Shown here one piece after another: positions 9,379 to 18,340 of a stretch of 32,974 nucleotides of DNA. The stretch lies in the NCBI GenBank assembly GCA_023257515.1, contig JALRCA010000264.1, positions 1 to 32,974 of the forward strand. Direction: 5' to 3'. Source of the stretch: Aeromicrobium sp. (lineage in GTDB: Bacteria; Actinomycetota; Actinomycetes; Propionibacteriales; Nocardioidaceae). A program made the position numbers and the translations under genes. The notes beneath the pieces were generated by a model that was not told the DNA's origin, searched no databases, and saw nothing but the letters and a program-made list of their open reading frames with translations. The first letter of the stretch is position 1. Each line of letters begins with the position of its first letter.

Positions 9379-9711
9379 ATGGCTGCAACTGAGAGGTTCA
9401 CGACGGAGCAGATCGTCGCGAAGCTTCGGGAGGCGGAAAAGCTTCAGGGCCAGGGATTGACGATTCCGCAGGTGTGCAAGCGCTTGGGGGTCATCGGATC
9501 AGACGTTCTATCGGTGGCGTCTGAAGTATGGGGCGTCGAAGGAGGATGAGGCCCACCGTTTGACGGCGTTGGAGCAGGAGAATGCTCGGTTGAAGCGGAT
9601 CGCGGTCGAGCAGGCGTTGGACATCAGCATGGTGAAGGACTTGCAGAAGGCAAACTGGTGAGCCCGGCTCGGCACCGGGCTGCGGTCTCCCTTCTGATGC
9701 GCCGCTCTCGA
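9379..9711 (+). pseudogene. IS3-family transposase remnant: orfA with frameshift, orfB truncated after ~17 codons
   Basis: MAATERFTTEQIVAKLREAEKLQGQGLTIPQVCKRLGV (9379-9492), then +1 shift at 9493 to SDQTFYRWRLKYGASKEDEAHRLTALEQENARLKRIAVEQALDISMVKDLQKANW*; then VSPARHRAAVSLLMRRS before homology is lost. Confidence 0.85.
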
Positions 9712-9876
9712 CAAGGTGCTGTTCACGCTGCTGCAAGCAAGGCACACGCGGGCCGACAACCCCATCACGCGGCGACCATGACCGCGCGCGGCGGGACAAC
9801 GTCGATGGACCTGGTGGACGCGACCCCATGAGCCCGCGAGACTGTCGTCACCCGACCGTCCTCCTCAGGAGCGCTC

Positions 9877-11229
9877 ATGAGCAACCCGCCGTACGCCGTC
9901 GTCGACCCGTCCAGCGGGGAGGAGGTCGAGACCTTCCCGTTCGCCACCGACGCCGAGGTCGATCAGGCCGTGGCGCAGGCGCACGCGGCGCACGCCGACT
10001 GGGCCGGGCTGACGATCGAGCAGCGTGGCGAGGTCGTGAAGCGGGTCGCCGAGCTCTTCGAGGAGCGCAAGCACGACCTGTCGGAGATCGCCCGCACCGA
10101 GATGGGCAAGGCCCTCGACCAGGGCATCGACGAGACCGAGCTGTGCCGCGACATCTTCGCCTACTTCGCCGAGCACGGCCCCGCACTCGCAGCCGACCAG
10201 CCGATCCCCACCGGCGACGGCGCCAAGGCGTTCGTGCGGCGTCGCTCCATCGGCGTGCTGCTCGGGATCATGCCGTGGAACTTCCCCTTCTACCAGGTCG
10301 CGCGGTTCGTGGCCCCGAACCTGATGCTGGGCAACACGATCGTGCTCAAGCACGCGGAGTCCGTACCGCGATCGGCCCTCGCGGTCGAGCAGCTCCTGCA
10401 CGACGCCGGCGTTCCGCGCGCGGTCTACACGAACCTGTTCGCGACCCACGACCAGGTCGCGACGATCATCGCCGACCCTCGCGTGCAGGGCGTCTCGTTG
10501 ACCGGCTCCGAGCGGGCCGGCTCCGCCGTCGCCGCACTGGCCGGCCAGCACCTCAAGAAGTGCGTGCTCGAGCTCGGCGGCTCCGACCCGATGATCGTGC
10601 TCGACACCGACGACCTCGACTCCCTCGTCGGTGACGCGTGGGACTTCCGCGTCTACAACGCGGGGCAGGCCTGCAACGCCAACAAGCGCATGATCGTGCG
10701 GTCGGAGGTCTTCGGCGACTTCGTCGACGCGCTCGTCGAGCGGGCGCGGTCCGTCGAGGACTTCGCGCCCCTGTCGTCCCGCGCGGCCGCCGAGACGCTG
10801 CACGCCCAGGTCCAGGAGGCGGTCGCCGCGGGGGCCACGCTCCACGTCGGTGGTGAGCTCGCCGACGACGCCTCGGCGCGCTACTCCCCCGCCGTGCTCA
10901 CCGGCGTCACCCCCGACATGCGGGCCTACCGCGAGGAGCTGTTCGGACCGGTCGCGGTCGTCTACGAGGTCACGTCCGACGACGAGGCCGTCAGCCTCGC
11001 CAACGACACGCCCTACGGGCTCGGCGGATCCGTGTTCAGCACCGACGTCGGCCGGGCCCGCGCCGTCGCCGACCGCCTCGACGTCGGCATGGCCAATGTC
11101 AACACCGTCGCCGGCGAGGCCGCCGAGCTGCCCTTCGGCGGCGTCAAGCGCTCCGGCTTCGGCCGCGAGCTCGGCCCCCTCGGCATGGACGAGTTCGTCA
11201 ACAAGCAGCTGCTCTACGTCGCGGACTGA
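9877..11229 (+). CDS. Aldehyde dehydrogenase family, NAD(P)-dependent succinate-semialdehyde dehydrogenase-like
   Basis: IMPWNFPFYQVARFVAPNLMLGNTIVLKHA; VLELGGSDPMIV; YNAGQACNANKR; LPFGGVKRSGFGRELG. AGGAG upstream. Confidence 0.93.
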   Translation: MSNPPYAVVDPSSGEEVETFPFATDAEVDQAVAQAHAAHADWAGLTIEQRGEVVKRVAELFEERKHDLSEIARTEMGKALDQGIDETELCRDIFAYFAEHGPALAADQPIPTGDGAKAFVRRRSIGVLLGIMPWNFPFYQVARFVAPNLMLGNTIVLKHAESVPRSALAVEQLLHDAGVPRAVYTNLFATHDQVATIIADPRVQGVSLTGSERAGSAVAALAGQHLKKCVLELGGSDPMIVLDTDDLDSLVGDAWDFRVYNAGQACNANKRMIVRSEVFGDFVDALVERARSVEDFAPLSSRAAAETLHAQVQEAVAAGATLHVGGELADDASARYSPAVLTGVTPDMRAYREELFGPVAVVYEVTSDDEAVSLANDTPYGLGGSVFSTDVGRARAVADRLDVGMANVNTVAGEAAELPFGGVKRSGFGRELGPLGMDEFVNKQLLYVAD

Positions 11230-11238
11230 CGCGCCGCC

Positions 11239-11883
11239 TCAGCGCTGCGTCGCGAGCCTCCCGGCGAGACCGATCATGGCGACACCACCGGCGGTCTTGA
11301 GCCGGCGCAACCTTCGGGGCGCGCGGCCGAACCACCCCCGCAGCGAGCCCGCCGCCAGGACCCAGACGGTCTCGATCACGACCTGAGCGAGAGCACCGGC
11401 CAGTCCGATGAGCGCCATCTGCAGCGTCGGGTGACCGAGGTCGTGATCCACGAACTGCGGCAGGATCGCCATGAGCGACACGATGCTCTTGGGATTCGCC
11501 ACGCCGACGGAGAAGCCCTGCCGCACCGCCGCGCGGCGGGTCCGCGACGCCACGACCTGGGACGGCTCCGGGTCCGTGGGTCCAGCCCCGCGGCGAGAGG
11601 CGAGCAGCGCCGTGACGCCGAGGTAGAGCAGGTAGCAGGCACCGGCGATCTTGACGACCAGGAACAGCTCGGCCGATGCGGCGACGATCGCACCGAGACC
11701 GGTCAGGACGAGCGCCAGCAGCACGACCCCGCCCACCGCGTTGCCGAGCACGATCCACATCGCCGGACCGCGGCCGTGGGTGATGGCGCGACTCGTCTCG
11801 AGCAGCACCGACGGCCCGGGGACGGCTGACAGCAGGGCCGACAGCGCGAGGAAACCGAGCACCAGAGCGGGATCGACAGGCAC
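11239..11883 (-). CDS. LysE family translocator
   Basis: VLGFLALSALLSAVPGPSVLLETSRAI...GVANPKSIVSLMAILPQFV. Confidence 0.9.
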   Translation of the reverse strand: MPVDPALVLGFLALSALLSAVPGPSVLLETSRAITHGRGPAMWIVLGNAVGGVVLLALVLTGLGAIVAASAELFLVVKIAGACYLLYLGVTALLASRRGAGPTDPEPSQVVASRTRRAAVRQGFSVGVANPKSIVSLMAILPQFVDHDLGHPTLQMALIGLAGALAQVVIETVWVLAAGSLRGWFGRAPRRLRRLKTAGGVAMIGLAGRLATQR

Positions 11884-11912
11884 GTCCCGAGACTACCTCC
11901 GCCGGCGCTGCC

Positions 11913-11918
11913 TATCGT
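11913..11918 (+). promoter_or_regulatory. Putative -10 (TATCGT) for leaderless GNAT mRNA
   Basis: TATCGT-N7-GTG(11926). Confidence 0.4.
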
Positions 11919-11925
11919 GTGAGCC

Positions 11926-12333
11926 GTGACCGACCCCGACCTGCTGCGCACACCGCCCTCGCTCGAGGACTACCTCCACCTGAGGGCCGCGTCCGGGCTG
12001 TCGCCCAAGACACCGGAGCAGGGTCGCGGCGCCGTGGCCAACAGCTGGCGGTGGAGCGTGGTCGAGCGCGACGGACGAGCGGTCGCGATGGGACGCGTCA
12101 TCGGCGACGGCGGCTGGTACTTCCACGTCGCCGACATGGCGACGCTCCCCGAGCACCAGGGGCAGGGCCTCGGCCGGCGGGTGCTCGCCGACCTGCTGAC
12201 GCAGATCGACGAGGCCGCTCCCCCGGGCGCCTACGTCACCCTGATGGCCGACGAACCCGGACGCAGGCTGTACGAGTCGATGGGCTTCGTCGAGACTGCT
12301 CCCCACTCGCTGGGCATGCGTCTCGCGCCCTGA
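11926..12333 (+). CDS. GNAT family N-acetyltransferase
   Basis: DMATLPEHQGQGLGRRVLADLLTQI...LMADEPGRRLYESMGFVETAPHSLGMRL. Confidence 0.92.
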   Translation: MTDPDLLRTPPSLEDYLHLRAASGLSPKTPEQGRGAVANSWRWSVVERDGRAVAMGRVIGDGGWYFHVADMATLPEHQGQGLGRRVLADLLTQIDEAAPPGAYVTLMADEPGRRLYESMGFVETAPHSLGMRLAP

Positions 12334-12486
12334 ACCGCGTCAGGTCCCACGGCAGATCCACGGTCCGTCGAGCGGGAGGAACGGTCCACGCGGGGTACCC
12401 ACCGCGGGACCCACCTGGACGAACGGTCCTGCCGCACCGGCGGACGGACCCGGGTGCCGTCGCCCGTCGCCCGAGGGAGGTCTCGC

Positions 12487-13500
12487 GTGCACGACCTCTC
12501 CACGGGGCACGCGGCGCAGGTCGCGGGTCCGCGTACCGCGTCCGCCCACCGGTCGGCGGCGATGCTGCAGGAGCTGGCGGACCTCACGGGGCACGACGGC
12601 GCGTGGCTCACCGTCTCGGACACACGCCTGGGCGCCCAGGCACTCGTGGCGAGCGTGGGGCTGGGTCGCTCGGCGACCGAGATCCTCGACCAGGACGGCA
12701 CGACGCCGGCGCTGACGGCCGTGTGGCCCGCGGGGCTGGCGACCGCCGTGGAGGTCACGACGTTGCCCGAGGGCCTGGTCGACCGGACCCTCTGGCGAAG
12801 CTGTCTGGTCCCGGCAGGGTTCACCTCCGGACTGGTGGCGGCCCTCCGCGACGGCTCGGGCCACCAGGTCGCCGTCGTCGGCCTGGTCTCGCGTCGTCGA
12901 CCGGCACCATCGGACGTCACCCGACACCACCTCGGGCGACTCGCGCCGTCGATCACCCGCGCCACCTCGCCCATGGAGTCGCTCCTGGCGGCCGCGCGAC
13001 TCGTGCCCGAGGCCCGAGCCGGCGTGGCCCTCGTCCACGGCGGCAGCACGTGCACCCTGCCGGGCCTGCAGGACCATCCGCTCCTCCGACCGGGCACGCC
13101 GGTGATCCGTGTCGCCGGCGGAGGCCTGGCCGTCGGCGAGATCGCCCGGTCGTTCCTGTGGCCGACGTCGGACTCGCAGGTCGACGGCGCCCATGCCCGA
13201 CTGACGTTGCTCGCGACGGCAGACGTGTCGCGCTTCGTCGGAGGCCTGCTGCTGCTGACGCCCGACGCCGACTGCAGGACCTTGACGCCCCGCGAGCTCC
13301 AGGTCCTCGGCCTCCTGGTGGGCGGCCGGTCGAACCAGCAGATCGCGAGCCGACTGGCCGTGGCACCGCGCACCGTCGCCACCCACGTGGAGCACGTGAT
13401 GCGCAAGCTGCGCGCCTCGTCGCGGACGCTCGCCGCCGTCCTGGCCGAGCGGGAGGGTCTCTACGTGCCGTCCGTCCCGACGGCCCACCGCCCACGGTGA
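12487..13500 (+). CDS. LuxR-family helix-turn-helix transcriptional regulator
   Basis: C-terminal LTPRELQVLGLLVGGRSNQQIASRLAVAPRTVATHVEHVMRKLRASSR; GGGAGG upstream of the GTG at 12487. Confidence 0.88.
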   Translation: MHDLSTGHAAQVAGPRTASAHRSAAMLQELADLTGHDGAWLTVSDTRLGAQALVASVGLGRSATEILDQDGTTPALTAVWPAGLATAVEVTTLPEGLVDRTLWRSCLVPAGFTSGLVAALRDGSGHQVAVVGLVSRRRPAPSDVTRHHLGRLAPSITRATSPMESLLAAARLVPEARAGVALVHGGSTCTLPGLQDHPLLRPGTPVIRVAGGGLAVGEIARSFLWPTSDSQVDGAHARLTLLATADVSRFVGGLLLLTPDADCRTLTPRELQVLGLLVGGRSNQQIASRLAVAPRTVATHVEHVMRKLRASSRTLAAVLAEREGLYVPSVPTAHRPR

Positions 13501-13520
13501 CGCGGTGACGCGCCACCGCG
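13501..13520. terminator. Hairpin between convergent LuxR and ADH genes
   Basis: CGCGGTG-ACGCGC-CACCGCG, 7-bp stem. Confidence 0.35.
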
Positions 13521-13529
13521 GGCGGTCCC

Positions 13530-14705
13530 TCAGTCGTGCGGGTGGAACACCGCACGCACGCAGCCGTCCTCCTTCTCCTTGAACATCCGGTACCCCGCGG
13601 GGCCGTCGTCCAGCGACATGACGTGCGTCGCGAGGTGCTCGGTCCGGACCTCTCCGCGGCTCATCCGCTCGAGGATCTCCGGCACGTAGCGATGACCGTG
13701 CTGCTGGGCACCGCGGAGCGTGAGCGCCTTGTTCATGACCGCTCCCAGGGGGAACTTGTCGACCAGGCCCGCGAACACCCCTAGGGTGAAGACCGACCCG
13801 CCCTTGCGGCACGCGTAGATCGCCTCGCGGACCGCTGTGGGGCGGTCGGTCTGCAGGCGGAGCTGCTGCTTCGCCTGGTCGTACAGGTACTGCGGGCCGG
13901 GCGAGTGCGCCTCCATCCCGACGGCCTCGATGCACACGTCGGGCCCCCGTCCGCCGGTGATCTCGCGCAGCGCCGCCGGCACGTCGTCCTGCTCGTAGTC
14001 CAGTGTCTCGGCGCCGATCTGCGTTCGGACCTGGTCGAGGCGGTTCTCGTACCGATCGATCACGACGACCTGCTCGGCGCCCATGATCATCGCGGCACGA
14101 GCCGCCATCTGACCGACGCCGCCACCGCCCCACACGGCGACGACGTCGCCGGGGCCCACGCCCGCCTGGTGCGCGCCGGTCCAGCCGGTCGGCGCGGCGT
14201 CGGACGCGAACAGCGCCCGCTCGTCACTGACGTCGGCCGGGACGGTGAACGCACCCTGGTCCGCGTAGGGGACGCGGATGTAGGGCGCGTGGCTGCCCGC
14301 CCAGCCGCCGAGGGCGTGGGAGTAGCCGAAGCACCCGCCGATCGACTGCCCCCACAGCGCCTCGGTGATGCCCGGGTTGGGGTTGCCGTTGTCGCACAGG
14401 GAGTAGAGCTCCTGCCGGCAGTACCAGCAGTGGCCGCAGCTCGTGAAGGAGACGACCACGACCCGGTCGCCGACGCGGTGCTTGGTCACGCCGGGCCCGA
14501 CGGCGGCGACGGTGCCCATGAACTCGTGCCCGAGCACGTCGCCCGCGCGCATCGCAGGGATGTAGCCGCCCATCAGGTGCAGGTCGGAGCCGCACGTGGC
14601 GCTGAGTCCCACCTCCACGATCATGTCGTGGTCGTTGAGGATCGTGGGCTCGGGGACGTCCTCGACGCCGATCTCGTTGACCCCTCGCCAGGTGACCGCC
14701 TTCAT
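13530..14705 (-). CDS. Zinc-dependent alcohol dehydrogenase (formaldehyde dehydrogenase-like)
   Basis: MKAVTWRGVNEIGVEDVPEPTI...ATCGSDLHLMGGYIPAMRAGDVLGHEFMGTV...CGHCWYCRQELYSLC; nucleotide-binding WGGGGVGQMAARAAM. Confidence 0.92.
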   Translation of the reverse strand: MKAVTWRGVNEIGVEDVPEPTILNDHDMIVEVGLSATCGSDLHLMGGYIPAMRAGDVLGHEFMGTVAAVGPGVTKHRVGDRVVVVSFTSCGHCWYCRQELYSLCDNGNPNPGITEALWGQSIGGCFGYSHALGGWAGSHAPYIRVPYADQGAFTVPADVSDERALFASDAAPTGWTGAHQAGVGPGDVVAVWGGGGVGQMAARAAMIMGAEQVVVIDRYENRLDQVRTQIGAETLDYEQDDVPAALREITGGRGPDVCIEAVGMEAHSPGPQYLYDQAKQQLRLQTDRPTAVREAIYACRKGGSVFTLGVFAGLVDKFPLGAVMNKALTLRGAQQHGHRYVPEILERMSRGEVRTEHLATHVMSLDDGPAGYRMFKEKEDGCVRAVFHPHD

Positions 14706-15169
14706 CGGACGCCTCCTCTCGGGGCCGCCCGCGTCCAGGCCTCCAGCAGGAGACCAGCCGGGGTCGAGGGTCGCTCACCGTGCGGCGCCGGGTCGACCCG
14801 AAGCACCTCGCCGACCTCGATGACCTGCTTGGCCTCGCGCAGGGCCGCCCTCAGTCGGGCCTCGCGGTCCGTCCCGCTCAGTCGCCGCACCGGTCCGGCC
14901 GAACCGCCGTCCCGGAGGCGCGCCCGCAGCTCCGTGCCCTTGCCTCCGGCCGCGGGGCGGACCCGGACCTCGACCTCGTCGCCGAGGTCGGTCAGGGGCG
15001 GGGGCAACGTCTCGAGGTCCACGTCCGGGAGGACGGTGACGGCCAGCCACCCCGGGTCCGACCGGGCCGAGGACGGAGGCGCGGTGGTCATGGGGTCGAG
15101 CGCCGACCGCACGCGACGCACGACCCTCTCCCCGACGGCGACGGCGCCGTCCGCGCGGGTGGAGGTCAT
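14702..15169 (-). CDS. Hypothetical protein in aldehyde-detox operon
   Basis: MTSTRADGAVAVGERVVRRVRSALDP...ATG/TGA overlaps with both neighbours; tail AALREAKQVIEVGEV resembles tails of SRPBCC-type proteins found in such operons. Confidence 0.65.
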   Translation of the reverse strand: MTSTRADGAVAVGERVVRRVRSALDPMTTAPPSSARSDPGWLAVTVLPDVDLETLPPPLTDLGDEVEVRVRPAAGGKGTELRARLRDGGSAGPVRRLSGTDREARLRAALREAKQVIEVGEVLRVDPAPHGERPSTPAGLLLEAWTRAAPRGGVR

Positions 15170-15714
15170 GACGTCGCTCCGGAGAACTCCTGCACGATCC
15201 GTTCGCAGAACGCTGGCAGGTCGTCCGGTGAGCGACTCGTCGTGATGTTGCCGTCCGTCACGACCTCCTCGTCGACCACGTCCGCCCCGGCGTTGCGCAG
15301 GTCGGTGCGGATGCTCGGCCACGACGTCAGCCGTCGCCCGCGGGCCACGTCGGCCTCGACGAAGCTCCACGGTCCGTGGCAGATCGACGCGACGGGCTTG
15401 CCCGACCCGACGAAGTCGCGCACGAAGGCGACGGCGTCCTGGTCGGTGCGCAGCTTGTCCGGGTTGACCGTGCCTCCCGGAAGCAGGAGTGCGTCGTAGT
15501 CGTCGACGGACACGTCCGCGACCACCGCCTCCACCGTGAACGTCCCCGCGTCGGCGAGGTCGTGGTCCCGTGCCTCGATCTGTCCGCTGTCCAGCGACAC
15601 GAGCACGGTGGTGGCACCGGCGTCGTCGAGCGCCCGGCGTGGCTGCTCGAGCTCGACCCGCTCGACCCCGTCGGCCGCGAGGATCGCGACGGTCCGTCCC
15701 TCCAGCGTCGCCAT
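15166..15714 (-). CDS. DJ-1/PfpI family protein
   Basis: AILAADGVERVELEQPRRALDDAGA...DALLLPGGTVNPDKLR...PVASICHGPWSFVEADVARGRRLTSWPSIRTDLRNAGA. Confidence 0.92.
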   Translation of the reverse strand: MATLEGRTVAILAADGVERVELEQPRRALDDAGATTVLVSLDSGQIEARDHDLADAGTFTVEAVVADVSVDDYDALLLPGGTVNPDKLRTDQDAVAFVRDFVGSGKPVASICHGPWSFVEADVARGRRLTSWPSIRTDLRNAGADVVDEEVVTDGNITTSRSPDDLPAFCERIVQEFSGATS

Positions 15715-15715
15715 G

Positions 15716-16870
15716 TCAGGCTCCCGCCGTCGTCGGGTGCAGGACGACCTTGGTCCAGCCGTCGTCGCGCTTGTCGAAGTGCTCGTAGGCCTCGGGCGCC
15801 TGCTCGAGCGGCAGCTCGTGGCTGACGACGAACGAGGGCTCGGCCTTGCCCGCGGCGATGAGGTCGCGCAGCTGTCGGTTGTACCGCTTGACGGGCGCCT
15901 GCCCGCTCCCGATGTGCTGGCCCTTGAACCAGAACATGCCGTAGTCGAACGCGAGCTTGCCGTCCTTGGCCAGCTCGTCCTCGGCCCCGGGGTCCTGCGG
16001 CACGAACACCCCGACGCAGCCGATCGTCCCCGTGAACCGCACGGAGGCGACGAGGCGGTTCATCGTCAGGTTGGCGCGCTCCTGGCCGTCCGGCTCGTGC
16101 GTCTGGTAGCCCACGCACTCGCAACCGTTGTCCGCGCCGAGGCCCATCGTCTGCTCGAGGACGGCGTCGACCGGGTCGACCTTCGAGTCATCGATCGCGA
16201 TCGCGCCGATCGACTCCGCCAGACGCAGCCGGTCCGGCTGCCGGTCCACCACCATGACCTTGCTCGCGCCACGGATCGTGGCGGACAGCGCTGCCATGAG
16301 TCCGACCGGCCCCGCACCGTAGATGACGGTCTGGTCACCCGGCTTCACGCCGGCCATCTCCGTCGCGTGGTACCCGGTCGGGAAGATGTCGGCGAGCATC
16401 ACGTAGTCGGTCTGCCGCTCGGCGGCGTCCTCGCCGAGCCGCAGGCAGTTGAAGTCGCCCCACGGCACACGCAGGAGCTCCGCCTGACCGCCCGCGTACG
16501 GTCCCATGTCGGCGAACCCGTAGGCGGCGCCCGCCATGCTGGGCTCCGGCTGGGCGGTGAGGCAGTAGTTCGTGAGCTGCCGCTCGCAGTTCTTGCAGTG
16601 CCCGCACGCGATGTTGAACGGCAGGACGACGAAGTCGCCGACCTGCACCTTGTCGACGCCGTCGCCGACCTCGACCACCTCGCCGAGGTTCTCGTGACCG
16701 AACGAACGGCCCGTCTCGAAGTCCGTCCGGCCCTCGTACATGTGCAGGTCCGAGCCGCAGATGTTGGCGGACGTCACCCGCACCAGGACGTCGGTCGGGC
16801 GTTCGATGCGGGCGTCCGGGACATCCTTGACGGCCACCTGTCGCGGTCCTTCGTACACCAGTGCCTTCAT
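15716..16870 (-). CDS. Zinc-dependent alcohol dehydrogenase, glutathione-independent formaldehyde dehydrogenase-like
   Basis: MKALVYEGPRQVAVKDVPDARIERPTDVLVRVTSANICGSDLHMYEGRTDFETGRSFGHENLGEVVEVG...CGHCKNC. Confidence 0.93.
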   Translation of the reverse strand: MKALVYEGPRQVAVKDVPDARIERPTDVLVRVTSANICGSDLHMYEGRTDFETGRSFGHENLGEVVEVGDGVDKVQVGDFVVLPFNIACGHCKNCERQLTNYCLTAQPEPSMAGAAYGFADMGPYAGGQAELLRVPWGDFNCLRLGEDAAERQTDYVMLADIFPTGYHATEMAGVKPGDQTVIYGAGPVGLMAALSATIRGASKVMVVDRQPDRLRLAESIGAIAIDDSKVDPVDAVLEQTMGLGADNGCECVGYQTHEPDGQERANLTMNRLVASVRFTGTIGCVGVFVPQDPGAEDELAKDGKLAFDYGMFWFKGQHIGSGQAPVKRYNRQLRDLIAAGKAEPSFVVSHELPLEQAPEAYEHFDKRDDGWTKVVLHPTTAGA

Positions 16871-16957
16871 GCTGCGGTCCTCTCTCGATGCGGATGATCC
16901 GTGCTGTCCGGCTCGTGACCGGTCCGTCCCATTGCATGCCGCAGCCGCGGCCCTGAC

Positions 16958-16977
16958 CATCGGCAGAAGTGCCGATG
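16958..16977. promoter_or_regulatory. Inverted repeat in divergent promoter region
   Basis: CATCGGCA-GAAG-TGCCGATG, perfect 8-bp arms. Confidence 0.4.
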
Positions 16978-17030
16978 AGCCCGGACGGGCAGGAGCGTTC
17001 GGACCGGCCCGACGCGGGTACCCGGCACGG

Positions 17031-18053
17031 ATGACCACGAAGACCGTCGGCATCGTCGCCGATCCCGCCTTCCCGTCCGACGTCGCCGAGCGCATGGGCG
17101 ATCTCGACCCGCCACAGGTCCGCGACCACGACGCGTGGTCCGTCGAGCTGGTGAGTGAGCCGTTCACGACCGACTGCGACGACGCCGAGACCGCGGTGTC
17201 GCGCCTGCAGGACGCCGCGCGGGAGCGGCGGTGGGACGTGGTCGTGGGACTCACCGAGCTGCCGATGCACGACGCCGACGGCAGCAGCCTGCTCGCCAAG
17301 TCGGGTCACGACCGTCGATCGGCCGTGGTCTCGCTGCCGGCGCTCGGAGGCTGGCGGGTCGCGCGTCGATCGCGTCGGGTCGTGCGTGAGATCGTCCACG
17401 AGCTGACGGACTCCTCGACCGACGTCGAGGACCGGCTCACCCTGTCGCGCAGGACCGCAGGGTGGCGACTGCTCGCCGGCATGGTCCTCGCGAACCGGCC
17501 CTGGCGGCTGGTGCCCGGACTGAAGTCCGCCCTCGTGGCGGCCCTCGCCACCGGAGCCATCGCCACGGTCAACTCCACGGTGTGGCTGCTCGCAGGCTCC
17601 TTGTCACCGTGGCGCCTCGCGGTGGCGACGGTCGCCTCGCTCGCGCTCGTCGTCGGCTGGCTCGTGGTCGACGGCCACCTGTGGCACCGCCCGAACGATC
17701 GGACGCCGCAGGCGCGGCAGCTGTCCCGCCTCTACAACGCCTCGACGCTGATCACCCTGACCCTGGGCACCGCGACCTGCTACGTGATGCTCTACGCGGT
17801 CAACCTGCTGTGGGCGCTCTTCGTGCTGGACCCCTCCCTGATGGGCGGCTACCTGCGCACGTCGATGGACCACGGTGACCTGTTCCTGCTCGCGTGGTTC
17901 GTCGCCTCGGCCGCGACCGTGGGGGGCGGGCTCGGGTCCGGCCTGGAGTCGGACGAGACCATCCGCGCGGCCACCTACTCGGCGCGCGAGCGGGAGCGGC
18001 GCAGTCGCCTGGCCGATGAGGACGCCGAGGAGGGGTACTCCCCTCGCAGCTGA
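17031..18053 (+). CDS. Hypothetical membrane protein, 341 aa
   Basis: Soluble N-terminus plus several hydrophobic segments (SALVAALATGAIATVNSTVWLLAG; LAVATVASLALVVGWLVV; YVMLYAVNLLWALFVL). Confidence 0.75.
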   Translation: MTTKTVGIVADPAFPSDVAERMGDLDPPQVRDHDAWSVELVSEPFTTDCDDAETAVSRLQDAARERRWDVVVGLTELPMHDADGSSLLAKSGHDRRSAVVSLPALGGWRVARRSRRVVREIVHELTDSSTDVEDRLTLSRRTAGWRLLAGMVLANRPWRLVPGLKSALVAALATGAIATVNSTVWLLAGSLSPWRLAVATVASLALVVGWLVVDGHLWHRPNDRTPQARQLSRLYNASTLITLTLGTATCYVMLYAVNLLWALFVLDPSLMGGYLRTSMDHGDLFLLAWFVASAATVGGGLGSGLESDETIRAATYSARERERRSRLADEDAEEGYSPRS

Positions 18054-18067
18054 CGAAGGAGGACCCG

Positions 18068-18253
18068 ATGACTCGATGGGGAACCGTGCTCCTGCTGGTG
18101 GCACTCGCCCAGCTGGTCCACGGCGCGCTGACGGACGGACCCGGTCGGCTGGAGTGGCTCGTGGTGGTCGTGTGCGTGGCACTCGGCGGCGCGCTGCTGA
18201 CCGCCGGTGTGGTGCGTGAGCGGTCGGCGCAGCCGCGACGACACCGACGCTGA
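18068..18253 (+). CDS. Small two-TM membrane protein, 61 aa
   Basis: MTRWGTVLLLVALAQLVHGALTDGPGRLEWLVVVVCVALGGALLTAGVVRERSAQ; GAAGGAGG upstream. Confidence 0.65.
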   Translation: MTRWGTVLLLVALAQLVHGALTDGPGRLEWLVVVVCVALGGALLTAGVVRERSAQPRRHRR

Positions 18254-18340
18254 GGATGCGGGCATGCATGAAACGGCGCACGATGGGCACACCCGCCTCG
18301 CTGTGTCCTCCGCGCAGTGCCCGTCCCCCAAGGAGCTGAC

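Noticed and set aside
9481-9500. Possible programmed frameshift in IS3 orfA
   Set aside because: The extra base is in the N-terminal HTH region rather than at the orfA/orfB junction, and orfB is truncated, so decay is the simpler reading.
9700-9876. Possible attR copy of the tRNA-Lys 3' end
   Set aside because: No recognisable repeat of the T-arm/acceptor sequence was found by eye.
11919-13508. 529-aa plus-strand ORF
   Set aside because: Shadow of the GNAT and LuxR genes in another frame; composition is GC-skew artefact.
12231-14133. Minus-strand ORFs of 391 and 597 aa
   Set aside because: Overlap well-supported LuxR and ADH genes in other frames; no recognisable domains.
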